Of a DNA stretch of 64,000 nt, positions 25,161 through 35,397 are shown piece by piece (the first letter of the stretch is position 1; every line of letters begins with the position of its first letter). The stretch is from Niveibacterium umoris (GTDB taxonomy: Bacteria > Pseudomonadota > Gammaproteobacteria > Burkholderiales > Rhodocyclaceae), in NCBI RefSeq assembly GCF_014197015.1, contig NZ_JACIET010000001.1, positions 744,001 through 808,000 on the forward strand, given 5' to 3'. The translations under genes were made by a program, and so were the position numbers. The notes under the pieces were generated by a model. The model was given only the letters and a program-made list of their open reading frames with translations, made no database searches and was not told where the DNA came from.

Positions 25161-26933
25161 GTGAAAGTCGCTAAGCGTACGTTTGATGCGGTGATCGTTG
25201 GCGCTGGTGGCGCCGGCATGCGTGCCGCCATTCAGCTCTCCGAGGCTGGCCTGAAGACGGCGGTACTCTCCAAGGTCTTCCCGACCCGCTCGCACACCGT
25301 GGCAGCACAGGGCGGGGTGTCTGCCTCGCTGGGCAATTCGGAACCGGACCACTGGCACTGGCACATGTACGACACCGTCAAGGGCTCGGACTGGCTGGGC
25401 GACCAGGACGCGATCGAATTCATGTGCCGCAAGGCGCCGGAAGTGGTGGTCGAACTCGAACATTTCGGCATGCCCTTCGACCGCACCGATGAGGGCAAGA
25501 TCTACCAGCGCCCCTTCGGCGGCCATATGTCGAACTTTGGCGACAAGCCGGTGCGTCGCGCCTGCGCTGCGGCCGACCGTACCGGGCATGCGATGCTGCA
25601 CGCGCTGTATCAGCGCAACGTGCGCGCGAACACGCAGTTCTTTGTCGAGTGGATGGCGCTCGATCTGCTTCGCGGCGAAGATGGCCGCGTGCTGGGCGTG
25701 ATCGCGATGGAGATGGAAACCTCGGAAATTGTGGTGTTCCAGGCCAAGGCGACCTTGTTCGCGACCGGCGGCGCGGGTCGCATCTTCGCGTCGTCAACCA
25801 ACGCCTTCATCAATACCGGCGATGGTCTGGGCATGGCGGCACGTGCCGGTATCCCGCTCGAAGACATGGAGTTCTGGCAGTTCCACCCGACCGGCGTGGC
25901 CGGCGCGGGCGTGCTGATCACCGAAGGTGTGCGTGGTGAGGGCGGCATCCTGCGCAACGCTTCGGGTGAGCGTTTCATGGAACGCTATGCGCCGAACGCG
26001 AAGGATCTTGCCTCGCGCGACGTCGTCTCCCGCGCGATGGTCACCGAGATCAACGAAGGTCGCGGCTGTGGTCCGAACAAGGACCACGTGCTGCTCGACA
26101 TCACGCACCTTGACCCGGACGTCATCAACAAGCGTCTGCCGGGCATCCGCGAGATCTCGATCCAGTTTGCAAACGTAGACCCGATCCGTGCGCCGATCCC
26201 GGTCGTGCCGACCTGTCACTACCAGATGGGCGGTATTCCGACCAACTACCGCGGCGAAGTCGTCGTCGATGGCGGTGTGGTGCCGGGCTTCTACGCTGCG
26301 GGCGAATGTGCCTGCGCCTCGGTGCATGGCGCGAACCGCCTTGGTACCAACTCGCTGCTCGATCTGCTGGTGTTCGGCAAGAGCTCCGGCGAAACGATGG
26401 TCGACTTCATCAAGGGTGAGTCGGCTGCGCTGCCGGAAATCCCGCAGGCGCAGATCGATCGCGCAGTGGCGCGGGTCAATCGCCTCGACACCCAGACGAA
26501 CGGTGCCGACGTGCATCAGGTGCGCGCGCAGATGCAGCAGACGATGCAGAAGCACTGTGGCGTGTTCCGCTTCAAGGACATGCTTGCCTCCGGTGTCGAC
26601 AAGATCCTCGAGGTCGAGAAGCTGGTCCAGAAAACCGAGATCAAGGACAAGTCCAAGGTGTTCAACACCGCCCGCATCGAGGCTCTTGAGCTGGAGAACC
26701 TGATCGAGGCTGCCAAGGCCACGATGATCTCGGCGAACAACCGCACCGAATCGCGTGGCGCCCATGTGCGCGATGACGCGACTGATTCGCCCGAGACGCC
26801 GGATGGCCGCGACGACGCGAACTGGCTCAAGCACACGCTGTGGCATCGCGAGGGCAATCGCATCGATTACAAGCCGGTGGTGTTGAAGCCGCTGACCGTT
26901 GACACCATCGCGCTCAAGAAGCGCGCGTACTGA
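25161..26933 (+). CDS. sdhA: Succinate dehydrogenase flavoprotein subunit
   Basis: 590 aa. Oxidises succinate to fumarate and passes electrons to SdhB. The N-terminal FAD fold is DAVIVGAGGAGMRAAIQLSEAGL; the covalent flavin histidine is in TRSHTVAAQGG (His45). HPTGVAGAGVLITEGVRGEGG and the catalytic region around NKDHVLLDITHL are present, with CHYQMGGIPTNYRGEV and GLYAAGE-like FYAAGECACASVHGANRLG near 370-390. GTG start with GGAG in the sdhD end; no gap to sdhD. Flavin attachment is presumably helped by SdhE encoded downstream. Confidence 0.97.
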   Translation: MKVAKRTFDAVIVGAGGAGMRAAIQLSEAGLKTAVLSKVFPTRSHTVAAQGGVSASLGNSEPDHWHWHMYDTVKGSDWLGDQDAIEFMCRKAPEVVVELEHFGMPFDRTDEGKIYQRPFGGHMSNFGDKPVRRACAAADRTGHAMLHALYQRNVRANTQFFVEWMALDLLRGEDGRVLGVIAMEMETSEIVVFQAKATLFATGGAGRIFASSTNAFINTGDGLGMAARAGIPLEDMEFWQFHPTGVAGAGVLITEGVRGEGGILRNASGERFMERYAPNAKDLASRDVVSRAMVTEINEGRGCGPNKDHVLLDITHLDPDVINKRLPGIREISIQFANVDPIRAPIPVVPTCHYQMGGIPTNYRGEVVVDGGVVPGFYAAGECACASVHGANRLGTNSLLDLLVFGKSSGETMVDFIKGESAALPEIPQAQIDRAVARVNRLDTQTNGADVHQVRAQMQQTMQKHCGVFRFKDMLASGVDKILEVEKLVQKTEIKDKSKVFNTARIEALELENLIEAAKATMISANNRTESRGAHVRDDATDSPETPDGRDDANWLKHTLWHREGNRIDYKPVVLKPLTVDTIALKKRAY

Positions 26934-26955
26934 TCTGCCATTGGAGGAGAAACGA

Positions 26956-27666
26956 ATGGCAAACCGTACCATGCGATTCCAGATCTACCGCTACGACCCG
27001 GACAAGGACGCGGCGCCTTACATGCAGGACGTGTCGATCGAAGTCGACGCGACCGATCGCAAGCTGCTCGACGTGCTCGTCAAGCTCAAGGCGAAAGACG
27101 ATTCGATTTCGTTCCGTCGTTCTTGCCGCGAAGGCGTGTGCGGTTCGGATGCAATGAACATCAACGGCAAGAATGGTCTTGCCTGCCTGACCGACATCGA
27201 TTCGTTGAAAGAACCGGTGCAGCTGCGTCCGCTGCCGGGCTTGCCAGTGATCCGCGATCTGATCGTGGACATGACCCAGTTCTTCAAGCAGTACCACTCG
27301 ATCAAGCCCTACGTCGTCAACAACGACCCGGCACCGGAGCGCGAGCGCCTGCAGTCGCCGGAAGACCGCGAAGAACTCAACGGCTTGTACGAGTGCATCC
27401 TGTGCGCAAGCTGCTCCACCTCGTGCCCGTCGTTCTGGTGGAACCCCGACAAATTCGTCGGCCCCGCCGGTTTGTTGGCGGCTTACCGTTTCATCGCGGA
27501 TACGCGAGATCAGGCGACCAGCGAGCGTCTCGACAACCTCGAAGACCCGTATCGCCTGTTCCGTTGCCACACCATCATGAACTGTGTCGACGTGTGCCCG
27601 AAGAATCTGAACCCGACGCGCGCGATCGGCAAGATCAAGGACATGATGGTCCGCAGGGCAGTCTGA
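26956..27666 (+). CDS. sdhB: Succinate dehydrogenase iron-sulfur subunit
   Basis: 236 aa. Three Fe-S clusters: [2Fe-2S] ligands in SCREGVCGSDAMNINGKNGLAC, then CILCASCSTSCPSFWWN and CHTIMNCVDVCPKNLNP for the [4Fe-4S] and [3Fe-4S] centres. ATG at 26956 has GGAGGAGAAACGA upstream; a longer frame into sdhA is not real. Length is standard for bacterial SdhB. Confidence 0.97.
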   Translation: MANRTMRFQIYRYDPDKDAAPYMQDVSIEVDATDRKLLDVLVKLKAKDDSISFRRSCREGVCGSDAMNINGKNGLACLTDIDSLKEPVQLRPLPGLPVIRDLIVDMTQFFKQYHSIKPYVVNNDPAPERERLQSPEDREELNGLYECILCASCSTSCPSFWWNPDKFVGPAGLLAAYRFIADTRDQATSERLDNLEDPYRLFRCHTIMNCVDVCPKNLNPTRAIGKIKDMMVRRAV

Positions 27667-27673
27667 GGCCACG

Positions 27674-27910
27674 ATGAGTGCATTGAAGGAGCGTGTGAAG
27701 TGGCGCAGCCGTCGAGGCTTGCTGGAACTCGACATTTTCTTCACCCGCTTCTATGAACAGAAGCTGGATACGTTGAGCGATGCCGAGCTGGAAACCTTGC
27801 TCGATCTGCTCACGACCGACGACATCGAGTTGTGGAAATGGGTTGGCGGCCGGGAGGAATGCCCGGTCGAAGAATGGAAAGGCTTGATCGCCGCGATCCG
27901 TCAGTCGTGA
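27674..27910 (+). CDS. sdhE: SdhE/YgfY flavinylation factor
   Basis: 78 aa. Contains the RGxxE motif as RRGLLELDIFFTRFYEQ, followed by LSDAELETLLDLLTTDDIELWKWVGG, which are the defining features of SdhE, needed for covalent FAD attachment to SdhA. It starts 7 bp after sdhB and precedes gltA by 52 bp. The same gene order is common in betaproteobacteria. Confidence 0.94.
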   Translation: MSALKERVKWRSRRGLLELDIFFTRFYEQKLDTLSDAELETLLDLLTTDDIELWKWVGGREECPVEEWKGLIAAIRQS

Positions 27911-27962
27911 CGGGGCGGTATCCGACGGATTACTGCAATCACTGGGATAGAAGGGACGAATC

Positions 27963-29255
27963 ATGACGACGCAACGCACCGCTACGCTGACCATCGATGG
28001 CAAGAGTGTCGAGTTCCCGGTGATGTCTGGCGTACACGGGCCGGACGTCATCGACATTCGCAAGCTCTACGGCGCTACCGGCAATTTCACGTTTGACCCG
28101 GGTTTCCTTTCGACGGCTAGCTGTCAGTCGAAGATCACCTTCATTGATGGTGACAAGGGCGAGTTGCTGTATCGGGGTTATCCGATCGAGCAACTGGCCG
28201 AGAAGTGCGACTTCCTCGAAACGGCCTACCTGCTGCGCGAAGGCGAGTTGCCGACGGTTCGGCAGAAGGAGGCCTTCGTCAACTCGATCAAGCGCCACAC
28301 GATGGTGCACGAGCAACTGACCCGCTTCTACCAAGGCTTCCGCCGCGATGCGCACCCGATGGCGGTGTGCGTGGGTGTCGTCGGCGCGCTGTCGGCCTTC
28401 TATCACGATGCGGCTGACTTCTCCGATCACGAGCATCGCACCGTCTCGTTCCATCGCATCATCGCGAAGATGCCGACGATCGTCGCCATGGCCTACAAGT
28501 ACTCGGTGGGCGAGCCGTTCATGTACCCGCGCAACGATCTCGACTACACCGAAAACTTCATGCACATGATGTTCGGCACGCCGTGCGAGAAGTATGTGCC
28601 GAACCCGGTGCTGGCTCGCGCGCTCGATCGTATCCTGATCCTGCACGCCGACCATGAGCAGAACGCTTCGACCTCTACCGTGCGTCTGGCCGGTTCGTCG
28701 GGAGCCAACCCGTTTGCGTGCATCTCGGCCGGTATCGCCTGCCTGTGGGGCCCGGCGCACGGCGGTGCGAACGAGGCCTGCCTCAACATGCTCGAAGAGA
28801 TTGGCGATGTCTCGCGCGTGGGCGAATACATCAAGCGCGCGAAGGACAAGACCGATTCCTTCAAGCTGATGGGCTTCGGCCACCGCGTGTACAAGAACTA
28901 CGATCCGCGCGCCAAGCTGATGCGCGAAACCTGCCACGAAGTGCTGCACGAGCTGGGCCTGCACGACAGCAAGCTGTTCAAGCTGGCGATGGAGCTCGAG
29001 CGCATCGCGCTGGAAGATCCGTACTTCGTCGAGAAGAAGCTCTACCCGAACGTCGACTTCTACTCCGGCATCGTGCAGAGCGCGCTCGGCATCCCGACTT
29101 CGATGTTTACCTGCATTTTCGCCCTTGCGCGCACCGTTGGCTGGATGAGCCAGTGGGAGGAAATGCTTACCGACGCCGACTACAAGATCGGCCGTCCGCG
29201 TCAGCTCTACGTGGGTGCCGCCAATCGCGACGTTACCCCGATCGGGTTGCGCTGA
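27963..29255 (+). CDS. gltA: Citrate synthase
   Basis: 430 aa, type II (hexameric, NADH-sensitive kind by size) citrate synthase joining acetyl-CoA and oxaloacetate. Active-site histidines lie in [21 protein letters not shown] and [15 protein letters not shown], and the catalytic aspartate in [22 protein letters not shown] precedes the ATG. Last gene of the sdhCDAB-sdhE-gltA run, closed by a terminator. Confidence 0.97.
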   Translation: MTTQRTATLTIDGKSVEFPVMSGVHGPDVIDIRKLYGATGNFTFDPGFLSTASCQSKITFIDGDKGELLYRGYPIEQLAEKCDFLETAYLLREGELPTVRQKEAFVNSIKRHTMVHEQLTRFYQGFRRDAHPMAVCVGVVGALSAFYHDAADFSDHEHRTVSFHRIIAKMPTIVAMAYKYSVGEPFMYPRNDLDYTENFMHMMFGTPCEKYVPNPVLARALDRILILHADHEQNASTSTVRLAGSSGANPFACISAGIACLWGPAHGGANEACLNMLEEIGDVSRVGEYIKRAKDKTDSFKLMGFGHRVYKNYDPRAKLMRETCHEVLHELGLHDSKLFKLAMELERIALEDPYFVEKKLYPNVDFYSGIVQSALGIPTSMFTCIFALARTVGWMSQWEEMLTDADYKIGRPRQLYVGAANRDVTPIGLR

Positions 29256-29311
29256 CATAGCAGCTGGCACGTCGCAACAGTGTTTGACCGCGGGGCGGGT
29301 TGACGATCTGG

Positions 29312-29338
29312 GGGGAGAGTCTCCCCGTCCCGTTTTTT
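29312..29338 (+). terminator. Rho-independent terminator after gltA
   Basis: Stem GGGGAG/CTCCCC with a 3-nt loop, then GTCCCG and six T, 57 bp past the gltA stop. Implies that sucA begins a separate transcript. Confidence 0.7.
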
Positions 29339-29410
29339 CCGATGTGAGTGGCTTCCGTCGGAACGCTGTGCGGCGTGTTCCATTCACCCGCAGAAAGACA
29401 GGTGGCTCCA

Positions 29411-32257
29411 ATGATGAGACAGTTTATGGGCAACTCCTACCTGTTCGGGAGCAATGCGCCGTTCATCGAGGAACTCTACGAGTCCTACCTCGATAACCCG
29501 GCCAGTGTTCCGGACCAGTGGAGGGATTATTTCGACGCCCTGCAGAACATGCCGGGCGCGGCGTCGCGCGACGTCGCCCACGCGCCGGTGATCGCATCCT
29601 TCGCCCAGATGGCGAAGCAGAACAAACTCACTGCCTCCGCGGTTGGCATTGCGGACAAGCGCCAGATCGGCGTGTTGCAGTTGATCAATGCGTATCGCTT
29701 CCTTGGCAACCGCTGGGCACAGATCGATCCGCTCAAGCGTCAGGAACGCCCGCAGATCGCAGAACTGGAGCCATCCTTCTATGGCTTCACCGAGGCCGAT
29801 CTGTCACAGCAGTTCAATACCGGCTCATTCCACTTTCCTGGCGCGCAACAGGCGACGCTGCGCGAGATCCTGGAATCGGTCCGCGAGACCTACTGCGGCA
29901 CCATCGCCACAGAGTACATGTACCTCTCGGATATCGGCCAGAAGCGCTGGATCCAGAGCAAGATCGAGCCCAATCGCGGTCGCGCCAACTTCACCGTCGA
30001 GCAGAAGAAGCGCATCCTCGAACGCATGACGGCTGCGGAGACGCTGGAAAAATACCTGCATACCCGCTACGTCGGTCAGAAGCGCTTTTCGCTGGAAGGC
30101 GGCGAATCGGCCATTGTCGCGATGGATACGATCATCAACCACGCAGGCGGTAGCGGCGTGCAGGAGATCGTCATCGGCATGGCGCACCGTGGTCGCCTGA
30201 ACGTGCTGGTGAATACGCTCGGCAAGCAGCCGGCGATGTTGTTCTCGGAATTTGAAGGCAAGCACGCCGCCGACCTGTCGGCCGGTGACGTGAAGTACCA
30301 CATGGGCTTCTCGTCGGATGTCAGCACGCCCGGCGGCCCGGTACACCTGACGCTGGCCTTCAACCCTTCGCACCTCGAGATCGTGAACCCGGTGGTCGAG
30401 GGTTCGGTGTATGCGCGCCAGCAGCGCCGTACCGAGGCGGAGAAGGCCTGCGTGTTGCCGGTGCTCATCCACGGTGACGCCGCGGTAGCAGGGCAGGGCG
30501 TGAATCAGGAGATGCTGAACTTCTCGCAAACGCGTGGCTTTGGCACCGGTGGCACGATCCACGTCGTCATCAACAACCAGATCGGATTCACGACCTCCGA
30601 TCCGCGTGACCTGCGTTCGTCGATCTACTGTACCGACGTGTTCAAGATGGTCGAAGCGCCGATCTTCCACGTCAACGGTGACGACCCCGAAGCGGTAGCG
30701 CTGGTCAGCCAGATCGCCGTGGAGTTCCGCCAGACCTTCAAGAAAGACGTCGTCATCGACATCATCTGCTATCGCAAGCTCGGCCATAACGAGCAGGACG
30801 AGCCGATGGTGACGCAGCCCTTGATGTACAAGAAGGTCAACGCACACCCCGGTTCGCGCAAGCTCTATGCCGACCGTCTGGTAGGCATGGGCGTCTGCAC
30901 TGCCAACGAACCGGACGCGATGATTACCGAGTATCGCGCTGCGCTGGATCGTGGCGAGTTGCTCTACAACCCGGTGCTCTCGGGCTATACCCGCAAGTTC
31001 GCGCAAGACTGGTCGCCTTTCCTCAAGAAGGCCTATACCGACGAATGCGACACATCGGTGCCGGTCAACGAACTGCGCCGCCTGTCGCAGCGCCTGACCG
31101 ATGTGCCGGCCAACATCACGCTGCACTCGCGCGTTGCGAAGATCATCGAAGACCGCAAGGCGATGGGCGAGGGCAAGCTGCCGCTCGACTGGGGCATGGG
31201 CGAGAACCTCGCATACGCGTCGCTGGTTGCCGAAGGCTTCGGCGTGCGTCTGTGCGGGCAGGATGCCGGTCGCGGCACCTTCTTCCACCGCCACGCGGTG
31301 TTGCATGACCAGAACCGTGAAGTCTGGGATGCCGGCATCGTCGTACCGCTGCAGCATGTGCAGGAAAACCAGGCGCCCTTCACCGTGATCGACTCCGTGT
31401 TGTCGGAAAACGCCGTGCTTGGCTTCGAGTACGGCTTTGCGACGGCCGAGCCGAACCACCTGGTGGTTTGGGAAGGCCAGTTCGGCGACTTCGCAAATGG
31501 CGCGCAGGTCGTTGTCGACCAGTTCATTAGCTCGGGCGAAGCCAAGTGGGGCCGACTCTCTGGCATCACGATGCTGCTGCCACATGGCTACGAAGGGCAG
31601 GGGCCGGAGCACTCTTCGGCGCGCCTTGAGCGTTACATGCAGCTGTGTGCCGAAGACAACTGGCAGGTCTGTGTGCCGACCACGCCGTCGCAGATCTTCC
31701 ACCTGCTGCGGCGCCAGATGGTGCGCAAGCTGCGCAAGCCGCTGGTGGTGCTGACGCCCAAGTCGCTGTTGCGTCACAAGGATGCGGTGTCGTCACTCGA
31801 TGAACTGGCGGAAGGCCGCTTCCGTACCGTAATCGGCGAAGTCGATCCGATTGATCCGAAGAAGGTGACGCGTGTCGTGTTGTGTTCCGGCAAGCTCTAC
31901 TACGAGCTGATCGCCGAGCGTCGTGCGAAGGCACACGACTTCACTGCCGTCGTGCGTATCGAGCAGCTTTATCCCTTCCCGAACGAGGCCTTTGCCGAAG
32001 AGCTGGCGAAGTACCCGAACGCCAAGGAAGTGGTGTGGTGTCAGGAAGAGCCGCGCAATCAGGGCGCGTGGTACTGGATCGTGTCGCGCCAGCATCTTGC
32101 GCGCTCGCTGGGCAAGAACCACCACCTCTACCTCGTCAGCCGTCCCGCTTCGGCATCGCCGGCAGTCGGCTACTACGCGAAGCATCAGATCCAGCAGAAG
32201 GCTGTGATCGAAGGCGCGTTCGGTGAACTGAATCAGGACGTGGCACCGAGCCGCTGA
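29411..32257 (+). CDS. sucA: 2-oxoglutarate dehydrogenase E1 component
   Basis: 948 aa thiamine-diphosphate enzyme decarboxylating 2-oxoglutarate. It begins MMRQFMGNSYLFGSNAPFIEELYESYL, the conserved E1o N-terminus that binds E2. The ThDP-binding motif GDAAVAGQGVNQEMLNFSQTRGFGTGGTIHVVINNQ and the E1o signature HRGRLNVLVNTLGK are intact, as is LPHGYEGQGPEHSSARLER. ATG 29411 has AGGTGG upstream; an earlier in-frame start lies in the terminator region. Followed by sucB after 35 bp. Confidence 0.97.
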   Translation: MMRQFMGNSYLFGSNAPFIEELYESYLDNPASVPDQWRDYFDALQNMPGAASRDVAHAPVIASFAQMAKQNKLTASAVGIADKRQIGVLQLINAYRFLGNRWAQIDPLKRQERPQIAELEPSFYGFTEADLSQQFNTGSFHFPGAQQATLREILESVRETYCGTIATEYMYLSDIGQKRWIQSKIEPNRGRANFTVEQKKRILERMTAAETLEKYLHTRYVGQKRFSLEGGESAIVAMDTIINHAGGSGVQEIVIGMAHRGRLNVLVNTLGKQPAMLFSEFEGKHAADLSAGDVKYHMGFSSDVSTPGGPVHLTLAFNPSHLEIVNPVVEGSVYARQQRRTEAEKACVLPVLIHGDAAVAGQGVNQEMLNFSQTRGFGTGGTIHVVINNQIGFTTSDPRDLRSSIYCTDVFKMVEAPIFHVNGDDPEAVALVSQIAVEFRQTFKKDVVIDIICYRKLGHNEQDEPMVTQPLMYKKVNAHPGSRKLYADRLVGMGVCTANEPDAMITEYRAALDRGELLYNPVLSGYTRKFAQDWSPFLKKAYTDECDTSVPVNELRRLSQRLTDVPANITLHSRVAKIIEDRKAMGEGKLPLDWGMGENLAYASLVAEGFGVRLCGQDAGRGTFFHRHAVLHDQNREVWDAGIVVPLQHVQENQAPFTVIDSVLSENAVLGFEYGFATAEPNHLVVWEGQFGDFANGAQVVVDQFISSGEAKWGRLSGITMLLPHGYEGQGPEHSSARLERYMQLCAEDNWQVCVPTTPSQIFHLLRRQMVRKLRKPLVVLTPKSLLRHKDAVSSLDELAEGRFRTVIGEVDPIDPKKVTRVVLCSGKLYYELIAERRAKAHDFTAVVRIEQLYPFPNEAFAEELAKYPNAKEVVWCQEEPRNQGAWYWIVSRQHLARSLGKNHHLYLVSRPASASPAVGYYAKHQIQQKAVIEGAFGELNQDVAPSR

Positions 32258-32292
32258 GGCCGCGCGTCAGAAAGAACAAAGAGGGAAGATAA

Positions 32293-33543
32293 ATGCTGAT
32301 CGAAGTGAAAGTTCCGCAGCTCTCCGAATCGGTGTCCGAAGCCACCTTGGTGAACTGGCACAAGAAGGAAGGCGAAGCTGTCGCACGCGACGAAAACCTG
32401 ATCGATATCGAGACCGACAAGGTCGTGCTCGAAACCCCGGCCCCGGCGGCTGGCGTTCTGGTCAAGATCATCAAGGGCAACGGTTCGAGCGTCACCAGTG
32501 GCGACCTGATCGCGCAGATCGATACCGAAGCTGTTGCGGGCGCAAGCGCTCCGGCTGCCGCGGCGACTGCTGCGGCGCCGGCTGCACCCGCCGCCGCAGC
32601 ACCGGCAGCGTCCGGCATGGGGCCGGCGGCACGCAAGATCCTCGCCGAAAAGGGCGTCGATGCCGCCAATGTTCAAGGTACCGGCCCCGGCGGGCGGGTC
32701 ACCAAGGCCGATGCGCTGGGCACCACCACCCATACGGTGACCAAGGCGGCAGTTGTCCAGTCCACGCTGCCGGCAGTCGGCCAGACCGCGTCGGCCTTGC
32801 CGCAGCCGCCCGCACCGGTTGCGGTCGAGTCGGTGTTGGCCGATCGCCCCGAGCAGCGCGTGCCGATGAGCCGGCTGCGCGCCCGCGTCGCCGAGCGCCT
32901 GCTGCAGTCGCAAGCCACCAACGCCATCCTGACCACGTTCAACGAGGTCAACATGGCGCCGGTGATGGAGATGCGCAAGAAGTACCAGGAGAAGTTCGAG
33001 AAGGAGCACGGCGTCAAGCTGGGCTTCATGTCCTTCTTTGTGAAGGCCGCGGTTGCCGCGCTGAAGAAGTATCCGGTGCTGAACGCCTCGGTCGACGGCA
33101 ATGACATCGTCTACCACGGCTATTTCGACATCGGTATCGCCGTCGGGTCGCCGCGCGGCCTGGTGGTGCCGATCCTGCGCAATGCCGACCAGATGACGCT
33201 GGCCGAAATCGAGAAGAAGATTGCCGAGTTCGGCGCCAAGGCGCGCGACGGCAAGCTGTCGATCGAAGACCTGACTGGCGGTACGTTCTCCATCTCGAAT
33301 GGCGGCATCTTCGGTTCGATGCTGTCGACGCCGATCATCAACCCGCCGCAGTCTGCGATTCTCGGCATCCATGCGACGAAGGATCGCCCGGTGGTCGAGA
33401 ACGGGCAGGTCGTCGTGCGCCCGATCAACTACCTCGCCATGTCGTATGACCACCGGATCATCGATGGCCGCGAAGCGGTGCTTGGTCTGGTGACCATGAA
33501 GGAAGCGCTGGAAGACCCGGCGCGCCTGCTGCTCGAAATCTGA
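32293..33543 (+). CDS. sucB: Dihydrolipoyl succinyltransferase (E2)
   Basis: 416 aa. Lipoyl domain with lipoylated lysine in [11 protein letters not shown], an Ala/Pro linker, the E3/E1-binding domain ([32 protein letters not shown]) and the catalytic domain ending [19 protein letters not shown], where the HRxxDG motif forms the acyltransferase site. The sequence [14 protein letters not shown] starts the core. A single lipoyl domain, as usual for E2o. Confidence 0.97.
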   Translation: MLIEVKVPQLSESVSEATLVNWHKKEGEAVARDENLIDIETDKVVLETPAPAAGVLVKIIKGNGSSVTSGDLIAQIDTEAVAGASAPAAAATAAAPAAPAAAAPAASGMGPAARKILAEKGVDAANVQGTGPGGRVTKADALGTTTHTVTKAAVVQSTLPAVGQTASALPQPPAPVAVESVLADRPEQRVPMSRLRARVAERLLQSQATNAILTTFNEVNMAPVMEMRKKYQEKFEKEHGVKLGFMSFFVKAAVAALKKYPVLNASVDGNDIVYHGYFDIGIAVGSPRGLVVPILRNADQMTLAEIEKKIAEFGAKARDGKLSIEDLTGGTFSISNGGIFGSMLSTPIINPPQSAILGIHATKDRPVVENGQVVVRPINYLAMSYDHRIIDGREAVLGLVTMKEALEDPARLLLEI

Positions 33544-33556
33544 CCGGGTAACCACC

Positions 33557-33880
33557 ATGTCCGTCGCCGACGAAATTGCGAAACTGCATCAGTTGAAGGA
33601 GTCGGGTGCGCTGACCGACGCGGAATTCGCTGCTGCGAAAGCGCAACTGATCGGCGGCGACGCGCCGCGCCCGGCAGCATCGGGCGCGGCCATCAACGGT
33701 TTGCGGCGTTCGCGCGACGACCGTTGGCTGGGCGGCGTTTGTGGTGGCCTTGGCAGGATGACCGGAGTGGAATCGTGGGTGTGGCGGCTCCTGTGGGTGC
33801 TGTCGGCCTGCTTTGCAGGGGTGGGGGTGTTCGCCTACATTCTCTGCTGGATATTTGTACCCGACGAGAACGCCGGGTAA
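33557..33880 (+). CDS. SHOCT/PspC-domain small membrane protein
   Basis: 107 aa. N-terminal SHOCT-like segment (EIAKLHQLKESGALTDAEFAAAKAQLI) followed by a PspC domain: RSRDDRWLGGVCGGLGRMTGVESWVWRLLWVLSACFAGVGVFAYILCWIFVPDE, with one membrane region at the end. PspC proteins take part in envelope stress responses; this fused arrangement is widespread but of unknown role. It lies 13 bp after sucB and 18 bp before lpdA, i.e. inside the 2-oxoglutarate dehydrogenase operon, which is an odd place. Confidence 0.88.
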   Translation: MSVADEIAKLHQLKESGALTDAEFAAAKAQLIGGDAPRPAASGAAINGLRRSRDDRWLGGVCGGLGRMTGVESWVWRLLWVLSACFAGVGVFAYILCWIFVPDENAG

Positions 33881-33898
33881 ACGCGATCGGAGCGATCA

Positions 33899-35323
33899 AT
33901 GGCTCAGGAATTCGATGTACTGGTAATCGGCGGCGGCCCTGCAGGCTATGTGGCGGCGATCCGTGCCGCGCAGCTTGGGCTGAAGACAGCCTGCTGCGAG
34001 TTCAATGCTTACGCCGACCCGAAGGGCGAGCCGCGACTGGGGGGCACATGCCTCAACGTGGGTTGCATCCCGTCGAAGGCGCTGCTCTATTCGTCAGAGC
34101 TTTATGACCATGCGACGCATGCCTTCCTGATGCATGGCATCAAGGTCGAAGGTGTGTCGATCGATGTGCCGTCGATGATCCGCCGCAAGGACAACATCGT
34201 CACGCAGCTCACCGGCGGCATCAAAGGGCTGTTCAAGAAGTACAAGGTGAACTTCCTGGCCGGTCATGGCAGCTTCATCGCTGAAGTCGACGGTCTGTGG
34301 AAGATGAAGGTCGGCAACGAGGAGGTGCTCGCCAAACACGTCATCGTCGCGACCGGCTCGCGCGCCCGCCACCTGCCGGGCATCCCGGTCGACAACGCCT
34401 TGGTCGTGGATAACGAAGGCGCACTCAAGACCGAAGCGGTGCCCAAGCGCCTGGGTGTGATCGGCGCCGGTGTGATCGGGCTGGAGATGGGCAGCGTCTG
34501 GAAGCGGCTCGGCTCCGAGGTCACGATCCTTGAAGCGGTGCCGGACTTCCTTTCGGCGGCCGATCAGGCGGTTGCGAAGGAAGCGTGGAAAGTCTTCACG
34601 AGCAAGCAGGGCCTGAAGATCCATCTCGGGGTGCAGATCAAGGAAGTCAGCACTGGCCCGAACGGCGTGTCGATCAAGTACGAGAACGACGACGGCGATC
34701 AGATTCTCGAATGCGACAAACTGGTCGTGGCGGTCGGTCGCGTGCCGAACACGGACGGCCTCAATGCTGCAGCCGTCGGTTTGAAGCTCGATGCCAAGGG
34801 CCGCATCGAAGTCGACGACCACTGTTCGACCAACCTGCGCAACGTGTGGGCGGTCGGCGACGTGGTGCGCGGCCCGATGCTGGCGCACAAGGGCATGGAA
34901 GAAGGCGTGATGGTGGCCGAGTGCATCGTCGGCCAGGCCGGCCACTGCAACTACGACACGATCCCTTGGGTCATCTACACCCAGCCGGAGATCGCCTGGG
35001 TCGGCAAGACCGAACAGGATCTGAAGGCCGCCGGCATCCCGTACAAGGCCGGCCAGATCCCGTTCATGGCCAACGGCCGTGCGCTGGGGCAGGGTGATAC
35101 CACCGGTTTCGTGAAGGTGCTTGCGCATGCCGAGACCGACCAGATCCTTGGCGCCCACATCATCGGTACCAATGCATCGGAGCTGATCGCCGAAGCGGTC
35201 GTCGCGATGGAATTTGGCGCTTCGGCGGAAGACATGGGCCGTATCTGCCATGCCCATCCGACCTTGTCCGAAGTGATGCACGAAGCGGCGCTTGCCGTGG
35301 ATAAGCGCACGCTGCACTTCTAA
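33899..35323 (+). CDS. lpdA: Dihydrolipoamide dehydrogenase (E3)
   Basis: 474 aa FAD enzyme that reoxidises lipoyl groups of the 2-oxoglutarate complex. FAD motif [23 protein letters not shown], redox-active disulfide [19 protein letters not shown] motif [21 protein letters not shown], and the C-terminal interface with the catalytic [15 protein letters not shown] are intact. Placed with sucAB, it probably serves that complex. Confidence 0.97.
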   Translation: MAQEFDVLVIGGGPAGYVAAIRAAQLGLKTACCEFNAYADPKGEPRLGGTCLNVGCIPSKALLYSSELYDHATHAFLMHGIKVEGVSIDVPSMIRRKDNIVTQLTGGIKGLFKKYKVNFLAGHGSFIAEVDGLWKMKVGNEEVLAKHVIVATGSRARHLPGIPVDNALVVDNEGALKTEAVPKRLGVIGAGVIGLEMGSVWKRLGSEVTILEAVPDFLSAADQAVAKEAWKVFTSKQGLKIHLGVQIKEVSTGPNGVSIKYENDDGDQILECDKLVVAVGRVPNTDGLNAAAVGLKLDAKGRIEVDDHCSTNLRNVWAVGDVVRGPMLAHKGMEEGVMVAECIVGQAGHCNYDTIPWVIYTQPEIAWVGKTEQDLKAAGIPYKAGQIPFMANGRALGQGDTTGFVKVLAHAETDQILGAHIIGTNASELIAEAVVAMEFGASAEDMGRICHAHPTLSEVMHEAALAVDKRTLHF

Positions 35324-35336
35324 TGCTCGCACCTCT

Positions 35337-35383
35337 GGCGGCCGTTCACCGGTCTATCGACCGAGAACGGCCGCCTTTCGTTT
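35337..35383 (+). terminator. Rho-independent terminator after lpdA
   Basis: Long stem GGCGGCCGTTC/GAACGGCCGCC (11 bp) enclosing a smaller CGGTC/GACCG hairpin, followed by TTTCGTTT; 14 bp past the lpdA stop. Confidence 0.85.
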
Positions 35384-35397
35384 CAAGAAGCACCCTC

